Shown in pieces: positions 31,955 to 43,941 of a stretch of DNA of 64,000 bases. Source of the DNA: Elymus sibiricus (taxonomy: Eukaryota > Streptophyta > Magnoliopsida > Poales > Poaceae). The notes under the pieces were generated by a model. The model saw nothing but the letters and a program-made list of their open reading frames with translations. It was not told the DNA's origin and made no database searches. Both the position numbers and the translations under genes were made by a program. Where the stretch lies: contig CM077667.1 in the NCBI GenBank assembly GCA_039707655.1, positions 540,186,222 to 540,250,221 of the forward strand. Direction: 5' to 3'. Numbering within the stretch: the first letter of the stretch is position 1; every line of letters starts with the position of its first letter.

Positions 31955-32734
31955 CTTCTGAATCCCCTATATCGAGTTGCAAATGTGAGCAACCGATCCG
32001 GTATCAAATACCCAAGACTTAGAATTTTCGCTAGCAAGCAAAACGTCAATGACATTAACTTGTATAACAATTATACCTTTTCCGGTTTTCCCGGACTTCT
32101 TATCTTCCATATACTTCCTGCAGTTTCTCTTCCAGTGTCATGTGCCCTTGCAGTAGAAGCACTCAGTTTCATCCTTGGCTCCGCCCTTAGAGTTGCTTTG
32201 GGAGCCGGTCTTACCGGCGCCCTTTCCCTTCTTTGGCTTGCCTTTCTTTTTGAAACTGGCGGTTTTATTCACAAGCAACACTTGCTTGCGATTTTCCACA
32301 GTCCTCCTTCTGTGTTTTTCAGCATGGCGAGCACCTCTTCCGGTGTTTTCTCCATCCCTGTCATGTTGTAGTTCATGAAAAAACCGTCGTAAGACGGGGG
32401 GAGTGAAGAAAGCAACATGTCCATCATATGCCCAGGTGGACGTGGAAATGCCAGGGTTTTAAGCCTTTCAGCATAGCTGATCATTTTGACCACGTGCTCG
32501 CCAAACGAACTACCCTCAGCCATCTTGCATTCCATCAAAGCCTTCATGATATCAAATCGTTCAGACTTTGCGGATTCCTTGTACAGAGCATCCAACTCCC
32601 GGATCATATCACGGGGTTTGTGGAATTCAAAACATTTTTGAAGCTCTGGACTCATGCAAGCTAGCATGAGGCACTAAACTAAGTTGTGATCATCATCCTT
32701 AGTGGCCCACACAATTTGTTCATCTTCCGGGGCC
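31955..32734 (-). pseudogene. Copia gag C-terminus and protease, broken
   Basis: Frame 32667-32269 encodes gag (FEFHKPRDMIRELDALY; HVVKMISYAERLKTL; LLSSLPPSYDGFFMNY). Upstream of it a TAG interrupts gag near 32676. Further on, a zinc knuckle of CFYCKGT/HWKRNC form near 32125-32165 has a TGA between its halves. The protease motif FDTGSVAHICNS lies near 31985-32020, ending in another TAG. The segment begins at 32734 because the Athila-type element split gag here. Confidence 0.82.
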
Positions 32735-34272
32735 TGATAACCCACAAGTATATGGGATCAATTGCAGCCTTTCTCGATAAGTAAGAGTGTCGAACCCAAC
32801 GAGGAGCTAAAGGTAGAACAAATATTCCCTCAAGTTCTATCGACCACCAATACAACTCTATGGACGCTTAACGTTTGCTTTACCTAGAACAAGTATGAAA
32901 CTAGAAGTACTTTGTAGGTGTGATAGGATAGGTTTGCAAGATAATAAAGAACACGTAAATAAAATCTAGGGGCTGTTTAGATAAAGTAACAATTAAGTTA
33001 GTTTAACGAGTGTGGAAAAGTGATGGTAGGAGTTGCGGAATTGTCCCTAGGCAATCGATAACTAGACCGGTAATCATTATTGCAATTTTATATGAGGGAG
33101 AGGCATAAGCTAACATACTTTCTCTAATTGGATCATATGCACTTATGATTGGAACTCTAGCAAGCATCCGCAACTACTAAAGATCATTAAGGTAAAACCC
33201 AACCATAGCATTATAAGGTATCAAGTCCTCTTTACTCCCATATGCAACAACCCACCTACTCGGGTTTATGCTTCTGTCACTCAAGCAACCCACCATAGGC
33301 AAATCATGAACACATTGCAACACCCTACAGCGAGGATCCCTCACGCTTGCACGACACGGAGAGCACCATAGGACAGCACCAATAATAAAACATGCAACTC
33401 AAACCAATCATGATCATCAATCAACCCATATGACAAAATGGATCTACTCAAACATCATAGGATAGCCATACATCATTGGGAAATAATATATAGCGTTGAG
33501 CACCATCTTTAAGTAGAGATTACAGCGGAGAGAAGGGGTGTTACACCGCTGAATGGAGGGGGAGAGAGTTGGTGATGACGGTGGTGAAGTTGTTGGTGTA
33601 GATCGCCGTCACGATGATGGCCCCGGCGGCGTTCCGGTGCCACCGGGAGAGAGGGGAGAGAGCCCCCCTCCTTCTTCTTCTTCTTCCTTGACCTCCCCCC
33701 TAGATGGGAGGAGGGTTTACCCTCTGGTCCTTGGCCTCCATGGCGGCGGAGGGGCGGGAGCCCCTCCGAGATTGGATCTCTCTCTCTCTGTTTCCTTCTG
33801 TTTTTGCGTTCCCAAATTCTGGCCTTTCACCGTTTCTTAAATTCCCGGAGATCCGTTACTCCGATTGGGTTGAAATTTATCACGATTTTTATCCGGATAT
33901 TAGCTTTCTTGCGGCGAAAGTAGGGCACCAACCGCCTTACGGGGTGGCCACAAGTCAGCCTGGCGCGCCCGGGGGGTAGGGCGCGCCCCCCTGGCTTGTG
34001 GTCACCTCGGGCATCGTCTCGCGTTGATTCTTTTTCCCAAAATTCACATATATTCCAAAAAAAAAATCTCCGTAAGTTTTTATCCCATTTGGACTTCGTT
34101 TGATATGGATTTTCTGCGAAACAAAAAACATGCAACAAACAGGAACTCGCACTGGGCACTGGATCAATATGTTAGTCCCAAAAATAGTATAAAAAGTTGC
34201 CAAAAGTATATGAAAGTTGAAGAATATTGGCATGAAACAATCAAAAATTATAGATACGATGGAGTCGTATCA
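32735..34272 (-). repeat. 3' LTR of Athila-type element
   Basis: 1538 bp; includes a GC-rich block around 33550-33780 (Pro/Gly-like codon shadows only) and ends CGATGGAGTCGTATCA. Confidence 0.9.
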
Positions 34273-34287
34273 GCATCCCCAAGCTTA
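34273..34287 (-). other. Polypurine tract of Athila-type element
   Basis: TAAGCTTGGGGATGC on the - strand abuts the 3' LTR. The same motif recurs at about 36419-36434 and 36477-36492. Confidence 0.65.
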
Positions 34288-37200
34288 ATTCCTGCTCGTC
34301 CTCGAGTAGGTATATGAAAAAAAAGATAATTTTTGATGTGGAATGCTACCTAGCATAATCTTGATCATATAATCTAATCATGGCATGAATATTAAGACAC
34401 AAGTGATTCAAAGGAATAGTCTATCATTTGACATTAGGACAATAATACTTCAAGCATACTAACAAGCAATCATATATTTTCAAAATACCATGGCTAAAGA
34501 AAGTTATCCCTACAATATCATATAGTCTGGCTATGCTCCATCTTCCCCACACAAAGTATCTAAATCATGCACACCCCCGATGACAAGTCAAGCAATTGGT
34601 CCACACCTTTTTATGTTCTCAAACTTTTTCAACTCTCACGCAATACATGAGCGTGAGCCATGGATATAGCACTATAGGTGGAATAGAATATGGTGGAGGT
34701 GCAAGGGAAAAGGAGAAGATAGTCTCACATCAACTAGGCGTATCAACGGGCTATGGAGATGCCCATCAATAGATATCAATGTGAGTGAGTAGGGATTGCC
34801 ATGCAACGGATGCACTAGAGCTATAAGTGTATGAAAGCTCAAAAAGAAACTAAGTGGGTGTGCATCCAACTCGCTTGCTCACGAAGACCTAGGGCACTTT
34901 GAGGAAGCCCATCATTGGAATATACAAGCCAAGTTATATAATGAAAAATTCCCACTAGTATATGAAAGTGACAAAATAGGAGACTCTCTATCATGAAGAA
35001 CATGGTGCTACTCGAAGCACAATTGTGGAAAAGGATAGTAGCATTGTCCCTTCTCTCTTTTCTCTCATTTTTTTTTGTTTTTTTTGTTTTGTTTTGTTTT
35101 TTTTTCTTTGGTGGGCATCTTTGGCCTCTCTTTTTTATTTGGGCTTCGCTGGCCTTTTTTTTTGTAAAGTCCGGAAACTCATCCCAACTTGTGAGGGAAT
35201 CATAGCTTCCATCATCCTTTCCTCACCTGGGACAATGCTCTAATAATGATGATCATCACACTTTTATTTACTTACAACTCAAAAACTTAGAACAAAATAT
35301 GACTCTATATGAATGCCTCCGGTGGTGTACCAGGATGTGCAATGATCTAGCATAGCAAATGACATCAAAAAACAGACAAGCCATAAAAACATCATGCTAG
35401 CTGTCTTACGATCATGCAAAGCAATATGACAATGATGGTGCGTGTCATAATAAACGGAACGGTGGAAGTTGCATGGCAATATATCTCGGAATGGCTATGG
35501 AAATGCCATAATAGGTATGTATGGTGGCTGTTTTGAGGAAAGTATACTGTGGCTGTTTTGAGAAAGGTGGGTTTAATGCACCGGGGAAAGTTGCGCGGTA
35601 CTAGAGAGGCTAGCAAAGGTGGAAGGGTGAGAGTGCGTATAATCCATGGACTCACATTAGTCATAAAGAACTCACATACTTATTGCAAAAGTCTATTAGC
35701 TATCGAAGCAAAGGGTTAGATGCATGCCCCTAGGGTAGAGGTTGGTAGGAGTAAACCATCGCGCGCTCCCGACCCATCACACAAAGGCTGACAATCATTA
35801 AACAAATCATGCTCCGACTTCATTACATAACGGTTCACCATACGTGCATGCTACGGGAATCACAAACCTTAACACAAGTATTCCTACTAATCCACAATTA
35901 CTCACTAGCATGACTCTAATATCACCATCTTTATATCGTAAAACTATTGCAAGGAATCAAACATATCATATTCAGTGATCTACAAGTTTTATGTAGGATT
36001 TTATGACTAACCATGTGAATGACCAACTCCTGTTAACTCTCTAAATAGATATAAGTGAAGCATGAGAGTTTAATTCTTTCTACAAAAGATATGCCCACGC
36101 TCTAACAAATATAAGTGAAGCAAAAGAGCATTCTACAAATGGCGGTTTTCTATGTGTAGAGAAACAGGCAATCCAAACTTCAAATGATATAAGTGAAGCA
36201 CATGAAGCATTCTATAAAGCCATACTCAAAAGATATAAGTGAGGTGCAAAGAGCCTTCTATAAATCAACCAAGGACTTTCTCATACCAGCATGGTGCATT
36301 ATTAAAAGAAAAAAATGCAAACGACGCTCCAAGATTTACGCATATCATGTGACGAATAAAAATATAGCTCCAAGTAAAATTACCGATGGTTGTTAGAAGA
36401 AAGAGGGGATGCCTTCCGGGGCATCCCCAAGCTTAGTTTCTTGGGAGTCCTTGAATATTACCTTGGGGTGCCTCGGGCATCCCCAAGCTTAGTCTCTTTC
36501 CACTCCTTATTCCTTCATCCATCGTGATCTCGCCCAAAACTTGAAAACTTCAATCACACAAAACTTAACGAAACCCTTGTGAGATCCGTTAGTATAATCA
36601 AGCAAATTACAACTTTAAGTACTGTTGCCAACCAATTCATATTTTATTTTTGCATTGTAGATACTGTATTATAACTTTTCCATGGTCTATACCACCGATA
36701 CAATCGATAGTTTCATCAAAACGAGCAAAACAATGCATCAAAAACAGAATCTGTCTTAAACAGAACAGTCTGAAGCAATCTGAATATTGACTATACTTCT
36801 GTAACTCTAAAAATTCTGAAAAATTAGGAAAAAATAAAAAAAATTCATAGCATTACTGTGTAAAAAATTCAGAAACTTTTGACATCCAGTAAAAAATGTA
36901 AATTCACGCACTACAGCCAAAGTTTCTGTTTTTGCACTGCACACACCAAACAAGCAATCTAATCATCCTAAAGGCAAATCTTGGCACATTATTTTTATAA
37001 TACAATGGATTTATACAAGGGGATAATTATTTTTGTTGAAAAGTTTCTGTAATGAAGATTTGCAAAGTTTCCATGGGCATGAACAAAGTTCAAGGAGCTC
37101 CCCCACTTCAACGGTGCTCGTCCTTCTTACTTTCACTTCTCTTTTTGAAAAAGTTTTAGGTTCCCCTCTTTATTTTTTTTGTTTTTAAAATATATAAAAG

Positions 37201-37290
37201 CACACAATAGAATAAAATGACTCTCTAAAACTTCCAGATTGTCTCCCTGGCAGCGCTTTCTTTAAAGCCATTAAGTTAGGCATAAAGTGC
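34288..37290. repeat. Noncoding interior of Athila-type element with short repeats
   Basis: 3 kb without a supported gene. It has T-rich tracts (35070-35165), four copies of ATATAAGTGA(A/G)G (near 36049, 36109, 36187, 36233) each followed by a TTCTA(C/T)AAA-like segment, and two extra CATCCCCAAGCTTAG motifs that mirror the polypurine tract. Confidence 0.7.
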
Positions 37291-38634
37291 TCAAGTAATG
37301 GATCCACCCGGATCCCAAAGTATATCAAAGCCAATTTTAATTAACAATGATTTGTAATTTTGTAGTGAGCACAAAGTAACATATATCATGCAACAACGAA
37401 GTCTAACTCTCTTCCTATGCATCGGCATGTCATAAAAGAACAATTCATGCACACAAAGTAAAGGCCGATACATAGCATAAGCAGTTTCTTGCAATTCTAT
37501 TGTATTGGAAACATAGAGAGGTGGAGATGTAGTTCCCCTCTCATAATAGTTGCAAGTAGGAGCAGCAAGCACATGCATATTATATTTATCAAAATCATCA
37601 TGTGTAATAGTAGAAGGCAACCCATCAATGTAATCCCTAATAAGAGCAAACTTCTCCGATATAGTGTAGTTGGGAGAATTCAAAAAGATAATAGGACTAT
37701 CATGTGTGGGTGCAATAGCAAAAATTTCATGTTTAACATAAGGAACTATAGCAAGTTCATCTCCATAAGCATCATTCATATTGGCATCATGGCCACAAGC
37801 ATAGCAAGCATCAAGTTCATCAAAAAGGGATATTTCAAACGAATCCAAGGGATCATAGCAATTATCATAGCATTCATCCTTCGGTAAGCACGAAGGGAAA
37901 TTAAACAATGTATGAGTTGAAGAGTTACTCTCATTAGAAGGTGGGCACGGGTAGCTAATCCGCTCTTCCTCCTTTTGTTCTTCGCTCTCCTCCTCATCTT
38001 TTTCATCCAATGAGCTCACAGTGTCATCAATTTCTTCTTCCATAGTTTCCTGCAAAATATTAGTCTCTTCCAAAGCAGCGGTCATTCTCTCAATAAATTC
38101 AATAATATCAGCATTGCAATCATAATTCTCATAGCAATATTTAAGTATGGCAAAAATTTCAGATTCGTAAGGAACATCATCATCATACTTTTCAAGCAAA
38201 GAAGCAATTTCATAAGCACCTTTAAAAACAACAAATTCTTCTATTCGTTCCACATCATAGTAATCATAAATACCTTTAGCATAAGAAGCTAAGGTTTCAT
38301 TATCATTAAATTTGCATTGAAAGGGAAGGTGTCGAGCTTCTATATTAGAGCAACAAGTAAAGTCACATCTCGAGCATGCATCCCAAGCAAACCATTCCAG
38401 TATTCTAATTTGATCCCATAAGTGTTTCCCTTTTTGAGATAAGCGATAATCCCTAAAGTATTCACGTTGATCCAACGTGTATCCCATTATCAAGTTGAAT
38501 GGGGTTTTCTCAGGATTATCAAAGTAGTGCATAATATTTTCCACATAACGAGCATCGAGGGTTTTAGGAGGTTCCTCATCTCCATGAGTAGAAAGTACAC
38601 CTAATTTTTTTGGAATATCGTGTTCCATATCCAT
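37291..38634 (-). CDS. 447-aa ORF of Athila-type non-autonomous element
   Basis: Intact ORF beginning about 125 bp after the 5' LTR (ATG context ...MDMEHDIPKKLG). Residues about 90-110 contain a Cys cluster (DACSRCDFTCCSN). The middle is strongly acidic (EEEIDD, DEKDEEESEEQKEEE), followed by PCPPSNESNSS and a Cys/Asp-rich stretch (CYDNCYD, DACYACGHDAN). No CCHC knuckle, protease or polymerase motif, membrane segment or signal peptide is visible. I recognise it only as the kind of ORF carried by related cereal elements; its function is unknown. Keeping 447 codons open in an element with no other gene hints at selection. Confidence 0.65.
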   Translation of the reverse strand: MDMEHDIPKKLGVLSTHGDEEPPKTLDARYVENIMHYFDNPEKTPFNLIMGYTLDQREYFRDYRLSQKGKHLWDQIRILEWFAWDACSRCDFTCCSNIEARHLPFQCKFNDNETLASYAKGIYDYYDVERIEEFVVFKGAYEIASLLEKYDDDVPYESEIFAILKYCYENYDCNADIIEFIERMTAALEETNILQETMEEEIDDTVSSLDEKDEEESEEQKEEERISYPCPPSNESNSSTHTLFNFPSCLPKDECYDNCYDPLDSFEISLFDELDACYACGHDANMNDAYGDELAIVPYVKHEIFAIAPTHDSPIIFLNSPNYTISEKFALIRDYIDGLPSTITHDDFDKYNMHVLAAPTCNYYERGTTSPPLYVSNTIELQETAYAMYRPLLCVHELFFYDMPMHRKRVRLRCCMIYVTLCSLQNYKSLLIKIGFDILWDPGGSIT

Positions 38635-38729
38635 AACTAAAGATAGAGAACAACTTAGAACAGCAAATAAAATCTACTTAGTGATAAAGCAAACAAGCAC
38701 ACACGAGAATATTCACCCCACGCTATTGC

Positions 38730-38747
38730 TCCCCGGCAACGGCGCCA
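38730..38747 (-). other. Primer-binding site, Athila-type
   Basis: TGGCGCCGTTGCCGGGGA on the - strand, 11 bases inside the 5' LTR. It matches the primer site I associate with Athila-lineage gypsy elements (Asp tRNA type). Confidence 0.8.
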
Positions 38748-38758
38748 GAAAAAGGACT

Positions 38759-40294
38759 TGATAACCCACAAGTATATGGGATCAATTGTAGCCTTTCTCG
38801 ATAAGTAAGAGTGTCAAACCCAACGAGGAGATAAAAGTAGAACAAATATTCCCTCAAGTTCTATCGACCACCGATACAACTCTACGCACGCTTAACGTTC
38901 GCTTTACCTAGAACAAGTATGAAACTAGAAGTACTTTGTAGGTGTGATAGGATAGGTTTGCAAGATAATAAAGAACACGTAAATAAAATATAGGGGCTGT
39001 TTAGATAAAGTAACAATTAAGTTAGTTTAACGAGTGTGGAAAAGTGGTGGTAGGAGTTGCGGAATTGTCCCTAGGCAATCGATAACTAGACCGGTAATCA
39101 TTATTGCAATTTTATATGAGGGAGAGGCATAAGCTAACATACTTTCTCTACTTGGATCATATGCACTTATGATTGGAACTCTAGCAAGCATCCGCAACTA
39201 CTAAAGATCATTAAGGTAAAACCCAACCATAGCATTATAAGGTATCAAGTCCTCTTTACTCCCATATGCAACAACCCACCTACTCGGGTTTATGCTTCTA
39301 TCACTCAAGCAACCCACCATAGGCAAATCATGAACACATTGCAACACCCTACAGCGAGTATCCCTCACGCTTGCGCGACACGGAGAGCACCATAGGACAG
39401 CACCAATAATAAAACATGCAACTCAAACCAATCATGATCATCAATCAACGCATAGGACAAAACGGATCTACTCAAACATCATAGGATAGCCATACATCAT
39501 TGGGAAATAATATATAGTGTTGAGCACCATGTTTAAGTAGAGATTATAGCGGGGAGAAGGGGTGTTACACCGCTGCATAGAGGGGGAGAGACTTGGTGAT
39601 GACGGCGGTGAAGTTGTTGGTGTAGATCGCCGTCACGATGATGGCCCCGGCGGCATTCCGGTGCCACCGGGAGAGAGGGGGACAGAGCCCCCCTCCTTCT
39701 TCTTATTCTTCCTTGACCTCCCCCCTAGATGGGAGGAGGGTTTCCCCTCTGGTCCTTGGCCTCCATGGCGGCGGAGGGGCGGGAGCCCCTCCGAGATTGG
39801 ATCTCTCTCTCTGTTTCCTTCTGTTTCTGCGTTCCCAGATTCTGGCCTTTCACCGTTTCTTAAATTCCTGGAGATCCGTAACTCTAATTGGGCTGAAATT
39901 TTAACACAATTTTTATCCGGATATTATCTTTCTTGCGGAGAAAGAAGGGCACCAACCGCCTTACGGGGTGGCCACAAGCCAGCCTGGTGCACCCAGGGGG
40001 GTAGGGTGCGCCCCCTGACTTGTGGTCACCTCGGGCATCTTCTCGCGTTGATTATTTTTCCCAAAATTCACATATATTCCAAAAAAAATCTTCGTAAGTT
40101 TTTATCCCATTTGGACTTCGTTTGATATGGATTTTCTGCGAAACAAAAAACATGCAACAAACAGGAACTGGCACTGGGCACTGGATCAATATGTTAGTCC
40201 CAAAAATAATTTAAAAAGTTGCCAAAAGTATATGAAAGTTGTAGAATATTGGCATGAAACAATCAAAAATTATAGATACGATGGAGACGTATCA
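38759..40294 (-). repeat. 5' LTR of Athila-type element
   Basis: Pairs with 32735-34272. Ends CGATGGAGACGTATCA and is followed by TSD GGGCC at 40295-40299. Confidence 0.9.
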
Positions 40295-40466
40295 GGGCCT
40301 GTGCCGCCGGTTTAGCTGGAAGATCATTTTCAAGCACATACAATTTCTTAGTGCTCCTGAGGACAATCCTCAGGTTGCGGACCCAGTCCGCATAGTTTTT
40401 CCTAGTCGCAGCTAACTTCTCTTTCTCTAACATCGGGCCTAAGTTGAACGCGGTGTTGCGAGCCAT
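40295..40466 (-). pseudogene. Copia gag N-terminus, cut by insertion
   Basis: Starts ATG at 40466 (MARNTAFNLGPML) and reads through NYADWVRNLRIVLRS and KKLYVLENDLP, the usual N-terminus of BARE/Angela-type gag, until the GGGCC target site. The frame would continue at 32734 on the far side of the Athila-type element. Confidence 0.82.
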
Positions 40467-41819
40467 TTGATCTACAACGGAAAACACAAGTTTCACTTAG
40501 ACTTTGTTCATAATGATATTTGCACTAGTGAATAAACAATTTTATTCTGAAGTGCACCCCCACTCAAATCAATATCTCTCAAAATTGATTGTGAGTGATT
40601 CAAGACCCATATTTCCATTCAACGCCATTGAACGAGATGAACACTGATGGCGCGAACTTCAATCGGTAGGCAAACTTGTCGATCACATCTCTATGTGACT
40701 CTTGTTCATCTTTCGATGGGCGTGTTCCGAGATCAGGGAGATCCTTCCAGAACGTCAAGACAACCAAGTGATCTTGCTGCGAGGTCTCAACTCACCCGCC
40801 TCACACTTCTCTAATCGTTCGCACCCATGGAGATCATGTGATGCCCCGAAGAGATAGGTGCACTTGGGAGAACACTAACTACTTGATATTTTTAGTGAGA
40901 GATCACCCTAATAAAAAGCGACTACCGCGCAATCAAGAAGGGTGCATCAAGAGGGATAAACATCTCAGGCAATTCATAATAGCATGATATGGTATAGCCT
41001 CTTCTGACGGAGAAGTCAAGTATTTCTTCGTCTTCGGCACTCGCGTCGGTGTTCACCTTCGCGAAGATTGCCACCACCTTGTCGATGCACCAGATAATAT
41101 TGCTGTCTCCATAGCGGATAAAATAAATGCATTACTTAAGGTTGACACGCAGGTCATTAAAGTGACAATAATATGGCTCCAGCCATCATGCCGAATCATG
41201 ACACGCAGGTCATGTTAATTACATCATATAGTCATCTCATACATAATCGAATTAATACAAGACTTGCTATACCACATCACATGCAAACCATCCTGCAAAA
41301 CCAAGTTAGACGCCTCCAATCGGTTTATGCCAAATTTTATTTTACGTGGCTTCTAAGGTTTTGATACAAACCGCAGCTACCAACGTTTATCATCAAGTAT
41401 GATTATTCAAGTCGCTAGATTAACTTTCCAGGGTGTATGAAACACGAGATAATAAAATCTCGAGCCCCATACTAAACTTCGTCATATGCATGACCCCCGT
41501 GCAGATCATATCTGCATTGCCCTTTCATCTGTGAAATTTCATCTTTCCTTTAACTACGGTGGAGCCCAAAGAACTGATAGCACTTCGTTGATCAATCAGG
41601 ATCGCGGATTGCCAGAACTTTGTGAAATTACACCATGCCGTTTCAGGATCAGAAATACGCAAATTCCAGGGAAGCAACAAGAACATCGGGTAACAGATTT
41701 CATCTGCCACCCGCATAAATAATTTTCAGCAATAGATCTCATCTACTCCAAAATTATATTATGCAACACCCATACATCTCCATGTATTCTAGATCGTAAC
41801 ATGCATCTACACATAGCAC
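40467..41819. other. Copia 5' leader, no gene seen
   Basis: About 1.35 kb between gag and the primer site. Only short frames without recognisable domains; a long untranslated leader is usual in this group. Confidence 0.6.
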
Positions 41820-41833
41820 GGCTCTTGATGCCA
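41820..41833 (-). other. Primer-binding site of copia element
   Basis: TGGCATCAAGAGCC on the - strand, one base inside the 5' LTR; a degenerate form of the initiator-Met TGGTATCAGAGCC site. Confidence 0.6.
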
Positions 41834-41834
41834 C

Positions 41835-43941
41835 TGTAGGGGAACGCGACAGAAAACAAAAAAATCGGTACAGCGAGCACGCCCAGGACCACTATGGAGA
41901 CTGCATACAAGGTTTGATCTGACCTGTACCGACTCGAAGCATAGCGGAAGAAGAGTCGGTGGAGATCGTTGGTGCAGATCCCCGCAGCTAGGATTTACAA
42001 CCTCCCAACCGCGGGGATGTACTCCCTCGTCGAACAGCCCTTCGGGAGGCGGTCGGACAGTCCCCCGGACGATGTCACGGACAGCCCTTCGGGAGGACCC
42101 TCGAAACTCGAACGGAGACTCGGACAGCCCTTCGGGAGGACACACGAACAGCCCCTCGGGAAAAAGACCAAAACTACGACCTCTCTACGGGGTTGCACAC
42201 ATACGGTGTCAGCTATCCGGCAGGGCTTCGCCGTCCAGAACTAGTTCCTGCCAGAACCCAGACAGTCTTTCGGCTCTACGAAACTATTTCGCTGGGAGGG
42301 AGAGAGAAGCCAGACAAGTCTATGGCATGTGTATGAGAGCAAGGATGAAGAGATGGCAGCCCTCACCTCCTCTATTTATAGGAAAGCCAAGGGGAAGGGT
42401 GCCTCCAAAAATTACCAAAAACCCATGCATTAGGTCACACCTCATGGGTATTAAGGTCATAATGGGAGGCCATGTGGAGCTCCATGGAGCACCACCACCT
42501 ATGGCCGGCTACCGCTTGGGGGCCCCCCCAAATGGGGTTCCTTCCCTTGTAAGCCTTTCCCTTCTAGAAGCTTTGACAAAGTCCTAAAAGGTGGCTCTCC
42601 AAAAATATCCCAAAAAGCACTTTCACTATTCACGACGACATTTTTCAGCGTCCGTTCGAACTGAAAATATTTATGTGGGCTTAGAACATTTCCAGTACCC
42701 ACTAAAATAATTTTCAACGTGTTCCGAAACAATTCCGGATTAGTGATTTTCATCTGCGAAAAGCATCTGAAGTGGTTCCGATAGATCCGGAACATTTCCG
42801 GTTTTTATCCCGGAAAATTCCCAGAAGTTTCCAGAATGATTCTGGCACCCTCCAAGAATTATCAGGGGTGTCCCGAAACCATTTTGACTTAATGGTATAC
42901 CCCGAAACAACTTTTCGGTTTCCCCGACACTCATCCGGTGACCTCTCTCTTCGGAACTTTTCCGCTGTCTCGGAAACTTTTTTTTCGGAGACTTTCTCTC
43001 AGACTCCCTGTCTAGTATTCAGCAGATAGATGACCCTTAAGCATGTGACCCTATAAGTTCGGTGAAGTATAGACATGACCCGGAACCCCTTCCGATCAAT
43101 GATCAACATCAGAGCTGTGGACACCCATATTGACCCCTATACCCACACGAATGAATATTCGAGTGAACCTCCAATTGCCATGTGCTATTCATGTTGCTTC
43201 GCGATATGTTACAAACACCCGAGGTGAGATTTATTGCATCCCCGTGGATCAATAATTTGTCCACTATGCAAGTTACCTCGTTACCGGTTTTGTTCTCGTT
43301 TCTCGTTTCCATGTTCCGGCATCCCAGTGATCAAATCCCAATGTGTCTGGCCAGACGATGATGGATACCGTAACACCGAGAGGGCCCGAGAATATCTCTC
43401 CATCGTCGGAGGAGCAAATCCCAATCTTGAGCTATATCGTTACTTGCCACACCTTTCCGTGAACCCGTAAGCCGCCGTAATAGCCACCCAGTTACGGATG
43501 ACGTTTAACAAACCCCAAAGTTCACGAAGCAAGTACGAAGGAACTCGATACTCTCATGGTCTAAGAAATTATGCAAACATTAACTATCTCTGTGTTATTA
43601 ATTATTAACTTGTAACGAATGTATCTCATAGCATAACATCAATTCGGGTCGATTCAACACAAGTGTTCTACTAACATTGTGCCCTCAAAATTGCTGGCAT
43701 AGCCATGCCCATGATCAGGAAAACAGGATCATCATGCAATACTTGAGCCAGTCTTAGAGGCAAGACTAGGAATACAATTTACCGTTTATTATACCACACA
43801 TGCACATGAGTTTCCCTCCGAGCTTCGTGTTATTGCAGACTCGAGAATCATTGCAGTTATAGCATGGATCATAAACATTCATTACAAACTTTGGAGATAC
43901 TAAATAACTGATGTTACTGCCTCTAGGGCATATCTCCTACA
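41835..43941 (-). repeat. 5' LTR of copia element
   Basis: 2107 bp, pairs with 26798-28909. The TATA box CTATAAATAG on the - strand lies near 42372-42381. The neighbouring CCAAA (43942-43946) is the altered target-site copy. Confidence 0.9.

Larger units (their letters stand above)
32735..40294 (-). mobile_element. Non-autonomous Athila-type LTR element (LARD-like) with one long ORF
   Basis: LTRs 32735-34272 (1538 bp) and 38759-40294 (1536 bp), TGATAACCC...CGTATCA, with perfect target duplication GGGCC (32730-32734 and 40295-40299). On the - strand: a primer site identical in style to Athila elements, one 447-codon ORF, then 3 kb of noncoding DNA and a polypurine tract. No gag, protease, RT or integrase motif is present. 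LTR differences are about 3 percent by rough eye count. It depends on a helper for movement. It inserted inside the copia gag. Confidence 0.88.
26798..43941 (-). mobile_element. Ty1/copia retrotransposon, BARE/Angela-type, degenerate
   Basis: LTRs 26798-28909 (2112 bp) and 41835-43941 (2107 bp), TGTAGG...CCTACA. The flanking 5-mers CCATA (26793-26797) and CCAAA (43942-43946) fit a target duplication with one later change. On the - strand: primer site, gag, CCHC knuckle, protease, integrase, RT and RNase H in copia order, with several stops and frameshifts. Gag is split by the Athila-type insertion at 32735-40294. The pol motifs and a polypurine tract GCAAGTGGGAGTC place it near BARE/Angela/WIS, but its LTR start differs from those I remember, so no family name is given. 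Confidence 0.87.

Noticed and set aside
33553..33979. Gly/Arg/Pro-rich frames in the Athila-type LTR (also 39562-40125)
   Set aside because: Duplicated LTR sequence with different frame breaks in each copy; noncoding.
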